Source of the DNA: Photobacterium aquae
GTDB taxonomy: Bacteria > Pseudomonadota > Gammaproteobacteria > Enterobacterales > Vibrionaceae
Direction of reading: 5' to 3'
Assembly (NCBI RefSeq): GCF_001029445.1
Contig: NZ_LDOT01000050.1
Span: forward strand, 1-64,000
DNA: 64,000 nucleotides
Each line of letters opens with the position of its first letter. The first letter of the stretch is position 1. Of the stretch, positions 61,974 through 64,000 are shown piece by piece. The notes beneath the pieces were generated by a model, which saw only the letters and a list, made by a program, of their open reading frames with translations, made no database searches and was not told where the DNA came from. The position numbers and the translations under genes are program-made.

Positions 61974-63286
61974 ACAAACCAGCATTGAAGCTCGCCATTA
62001 TTGGCGGGGGGAGCAGCTATACCCCTGAACTTGTGGAAGGCATTATCAACCGTATCGAGCGGTTACCTGTTAGAGAGATCCATTTTGTCGACGTCGAGTC
62101 TGGGCGAGAAAAAATGGCGATTATTGAAGCCCTGACACGCCGGATGATTGCCCGTGCAGGCGTGGAGATAGACATCAAGGCATCGTTTGATCGACGAGCT
62201 GCAATAACAGGGGCTGACTTTGTCCTTACTCAGTTTCGTGTCGGCGGGCTGCAGGCTCGCGCCAATGATGAGAGGATCCCGTTAAAGTACGGGGTCATAG
62301 GCCAAGAAACTACGGGCCCGGGTGGGTTTGCCAAAGCGCTTCGAACGATTCCTGTGATATTGGATATTTGCCGTGATATCGAGGAGCTTGCCCCTGATGC
62401 TTGGCTGTTAAATTTCACAAACCCTGCAGGGCTGGTTACGGAGGCGGTAAACAAATTCACAAAGGTTAAGGCTATCGGATTATGTAATGTACCTGTGTCG
62501 ATGAGAATGATGATCGCAGAGATGATGGAATGTACCCCTGAAGAACTCTCGCTAGAGTGTGCGGGGCTAAATCATCTGCTTTGGGCACACAGGGCATGGA
62601 TTGATGGCAAAGATGTGACGGATGAGGTTCTTCAGAAAGTAGGCGATGGTGCGACTTATACGATGAAGAACATCAGCGAGGAACCCTGGGATCCTGAGTT
62701 TCTCAAGGCTTTGGGTGCGATTCCGTGCCCGTATCACCGCTATTTCTATCAGACAGATGCCATGCTGGCAGAAGAAAAAGCCGCAGCCGAATCACAGGGA
62801 ACGCGGGCAGAGCAAGTCATGGAAACGGAGCAGTCGTTGTTTGAACTTTATAAAGACGAGTCGTTGGCGACAAAACCGACCGAACTGGAGAGTCGGGGAG
62901 GGGCATATTATTCGGATGCCTCACTTAATCTCATAGACTCTATTTACAATGATTTGAAGTCATTGCATGTCGTCAATGTGGCTAATAATGGTGCGATTCC
63001 TAACTTACCCGATGATGCTGTAATTGAATGCAGCGCCGTTGTCGGCGGGTGGGGGGCAAGGCCGTTGGCGGTGGGGACATTGCCGGTCGCGATCTCTGGA
63101 TTGGTTGCGCAGGTAAAAGCCTATGAGCAACTAACGGTTGAGGCTGCTGTCCACGGTGATTACGACAAGGGGCTTATGGCGCTGGCATGTAACCCTCTAG
63201 TTCCTGATATCAGCAAAGCCAAGCTGATTTTCGATGATATCCTCAAAATAAATCATGACTATTTGCCGCAATTTGGTCGTTCGTGA
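61970..63286 (+). CDS. chbF: 6-phospho-beta-glucosidase, GH4 family
   Basis: Splits the 6-phosphorylated disaccharide delivered by the PTS, by the NAD- and metal-dependent GH4 redox mechanism. 438 aa: NAD-binding GGGSSYTPEL (about 12-21), Cys172 (GLCNVP) and His202 (GLNHL) as metal ligands, and FTNPAGLVTEAV. E. coli ChbF is about 450 aa with the same motifs. Coupled to chbA by a four-base overlap. Whether it prefers diacetylated, monoacetylated or plain glucosides cannot be read from sequence. Confidence 0.94.
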   Translation: MNKPALKLAIIGGGSSYTPELVEGIINRIERLPVREIHFVDVESGREKMAIIEALTRRMIARAGVEIDIKASFDRRAAITGADFVLTQFRVGGLQARANDERIPLKYGVIGQETTGPGGFAKALRTIPVILDICRDIEELAPDAWLLNFTNPAGLVTEAVNKFTKVKAIGLCNVPVSMRMMIAEMMECTPEELSLECAGLNHLLWAHRAWIDGKDVTDEVLQKVGDGATYTMKNISEEPWDPEFLKALGAIPCPYHRYFYQTDAMLAEEKAAAESQGTRAEQVMETEQSLFELYKDESLATKPTELESRGGAYYSDASLNLIDSIYNDLKSLHVVNVANNGAIPNLPDDAVIECSAVVGGWGARPLAVGTLPVAISGLVAQVKAYEQLTVEAAVHGDYDKGLMALACNPLVPDISKAKLIFDDILKINHDYLPQFGRS

Positions 63287-63393
63287 TAGGAGTGGTGCCG
63301 AAGATATCTCTAGTATTTGGCTATGTCTGATACCAGAGATCATCGGGTGAAATGGATAGGGTTATGACGAAGGCGAAAGCCAAGGAGGCAACA

Positions 63394-64000
63394 TTGCATG
63401 TGATTTTTAATGCTGATGATTTTGGGTTAACCCGTGGTGTAAACCTTGGAATTGTGGATGCATGCCGGTACGGCGTCGTTCGGTCAACAACGCTAATGGT
63501 AGGGATGTCTGCCGAGGAGGATGCGGTTTTGCTGGCCTCTCAGACACCTGAATTAAAAGTTGGACTGCATGTTCGTTTGACTGCCGGGCGGTCTTTGACA
63601 TCAGCGGAAAGTCTGGTTGATGCGGCGGGGAAATTTATCACCAAAGAAGAGTTTTGGCGGACACAAGAATTTGACAGGCAGGCATTGGAAGCCGAAGTGG
63701 TTGCGCAAGTTGAACGCTTTTTGTCGTTGGGGATCCACCTAAGCCACTTAGATAGTCATCATCATGTTCATTTGCATCCGGCTGTTTTACCTGTGTTTCA
63801 GACAATCGCTCGAGATTATGGTGTGCCGCTGAGAGGTGCGGTCCCTTGCTTGGATAGGTATAGAAGGGGAAGGTATGCCTTTGATGATGGCTTTTATAGT
63901 GGCGGTGTGAGTTTGGAAAATGTACTGGCTATTGTCGATAAACATAAAGAGGATTGTGATGTTTTGGAGATCATGACTCATCCTGCGTTTATTGATGCCC
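63394..64000 (+). CDS. chbG: chitooligosaccharide deacetylase (YdjC family), cut by the window end
   Basis: Removes one acetyl group from chitobiose-6-phosphate so that ChbF can act, by analogy with E. coli ChbG. About 202 codons are present and the frame is open at the right edge. Metal-site motifs are visible: FNADDFG at residues 5-11, GLHVRLT, HLDSHHHVHLHP and EIMTHPAF. I take TTG 63394 as start because AAGGAGG (63382-63388) lies five bases before it and it matches the E. coli N terminus; in-frame ATGs at 63352 and 63364 would put that site inside the gene. Lies 107 bp after chbF. Confidence 0.9.
   Translation, partial: MHVIFNADDFGLTRGVNLGIVDACRYGVVRSTTLMVGMSAEEDAVLLASQTPELKVGLHVRLTAGRSLTSAESLVDAAGKFITKEEFWRTQEFDRQALEAEVVAQVERFLSLGIHLSHLDSHHHVHLHPAVLPVFQTIARDYGVPLRGAVPCLDRYRRGRYAFDDGFYSGGVSLENVLAIVDKHKEDCDVLEIMTHPAFIDA

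Noticed and set aside
59271..64000. Integrative element at tRNA-Leu
   Set aside because: No integrase, no repeat of the tRNA 3' end and no mobility gene were found in the visible 4.7 kb; only the change in gene content suggests it.

Overview
This 64 kb window is chromosomal DNA of a gammaproteobacterium, almost certainly a member of the Vibrionaceae. The mid-range GC (about 50 percent by eye), the retained idi gene and a second ArgR beside an arginine deiminase cluster fit Photobacterium or a close relative; the genus is inference, the family assignment rests on gene order and on close similarity to known Vibrio and E. coli proteins. Almost every gene belongs to conserved core blocks; there is no prophage, insertion sequence, CRISPR array or rRNA operon.

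Layout. 1-4.5 kb: a short palindrome, a 42-residue membrane peptide gene, a CsiR-like GntR regulator, pykF and a PAS-PAS-GGDEF cyclase. 4.5-9.4 kb: tRNA-Ile2(CAU) and the macromolecular synthesis operon rpsU-yqeY-dnaG-rpoD, transcribed leftwards. 9.5-19.7 kb: tsaD, plsY, folB-folK-uppP, cca, a fused gspA-gspB gene, ygiM and pit with its PhoU-like partner. 19.9-30 kb: ygiF, a K+ channel, a chemoreceptor, glnE, hldE and tolC. 30-38.6 kb: nudF-yqiB-cpdA-yqiA, parE, parC, plsC, idi.

38.6-49 kb is an arginine/pyrimidine block, all leftwards: ridA, a second argR, a secreted trypsin-like lipoprotein protease, pyrI-pyrB behind a pyrL leader peptide with attenuator and a PurR-like box, then catabolic OTC (arcB), arcC, arcA and a YfcC-type transporter. 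Together they make the arginine deiminase pathway: arginine to citrulline (ArcA), to ornithine and carbamoyl phosphate (ArcB), to ATP, CO2 and NH3 (ArcC), with the transporter likely exchanging arginine for ornithine. The transporter has a long leader carrying an unreported 52-codon arginine-rich upstream ORF, whose start region is a 21-bp copy of the arcA start region, and a hairpin touching its ribosome binding site; this is the most interesting feature seen.

49-59.4 kb: rraB, a tandem DUF2061 protein, holC-valS, pepA, lptF-lptG, an RDD protein, two unknown small genes and tRNA-Leu(CAA). 59.8-64 kb: a chitobiose/cellobiose PTS operon chbB-chbC-chbA-chbF-chbG, behind a LacI-type palindromic operator and a CRP-like site; chbG runs off the right edge.

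Several start codons were moved from the longest reading frame using Shine-Dalgarno position and alignment with remembered E. coli homologues; this is stated in each entry. No database search could be run.
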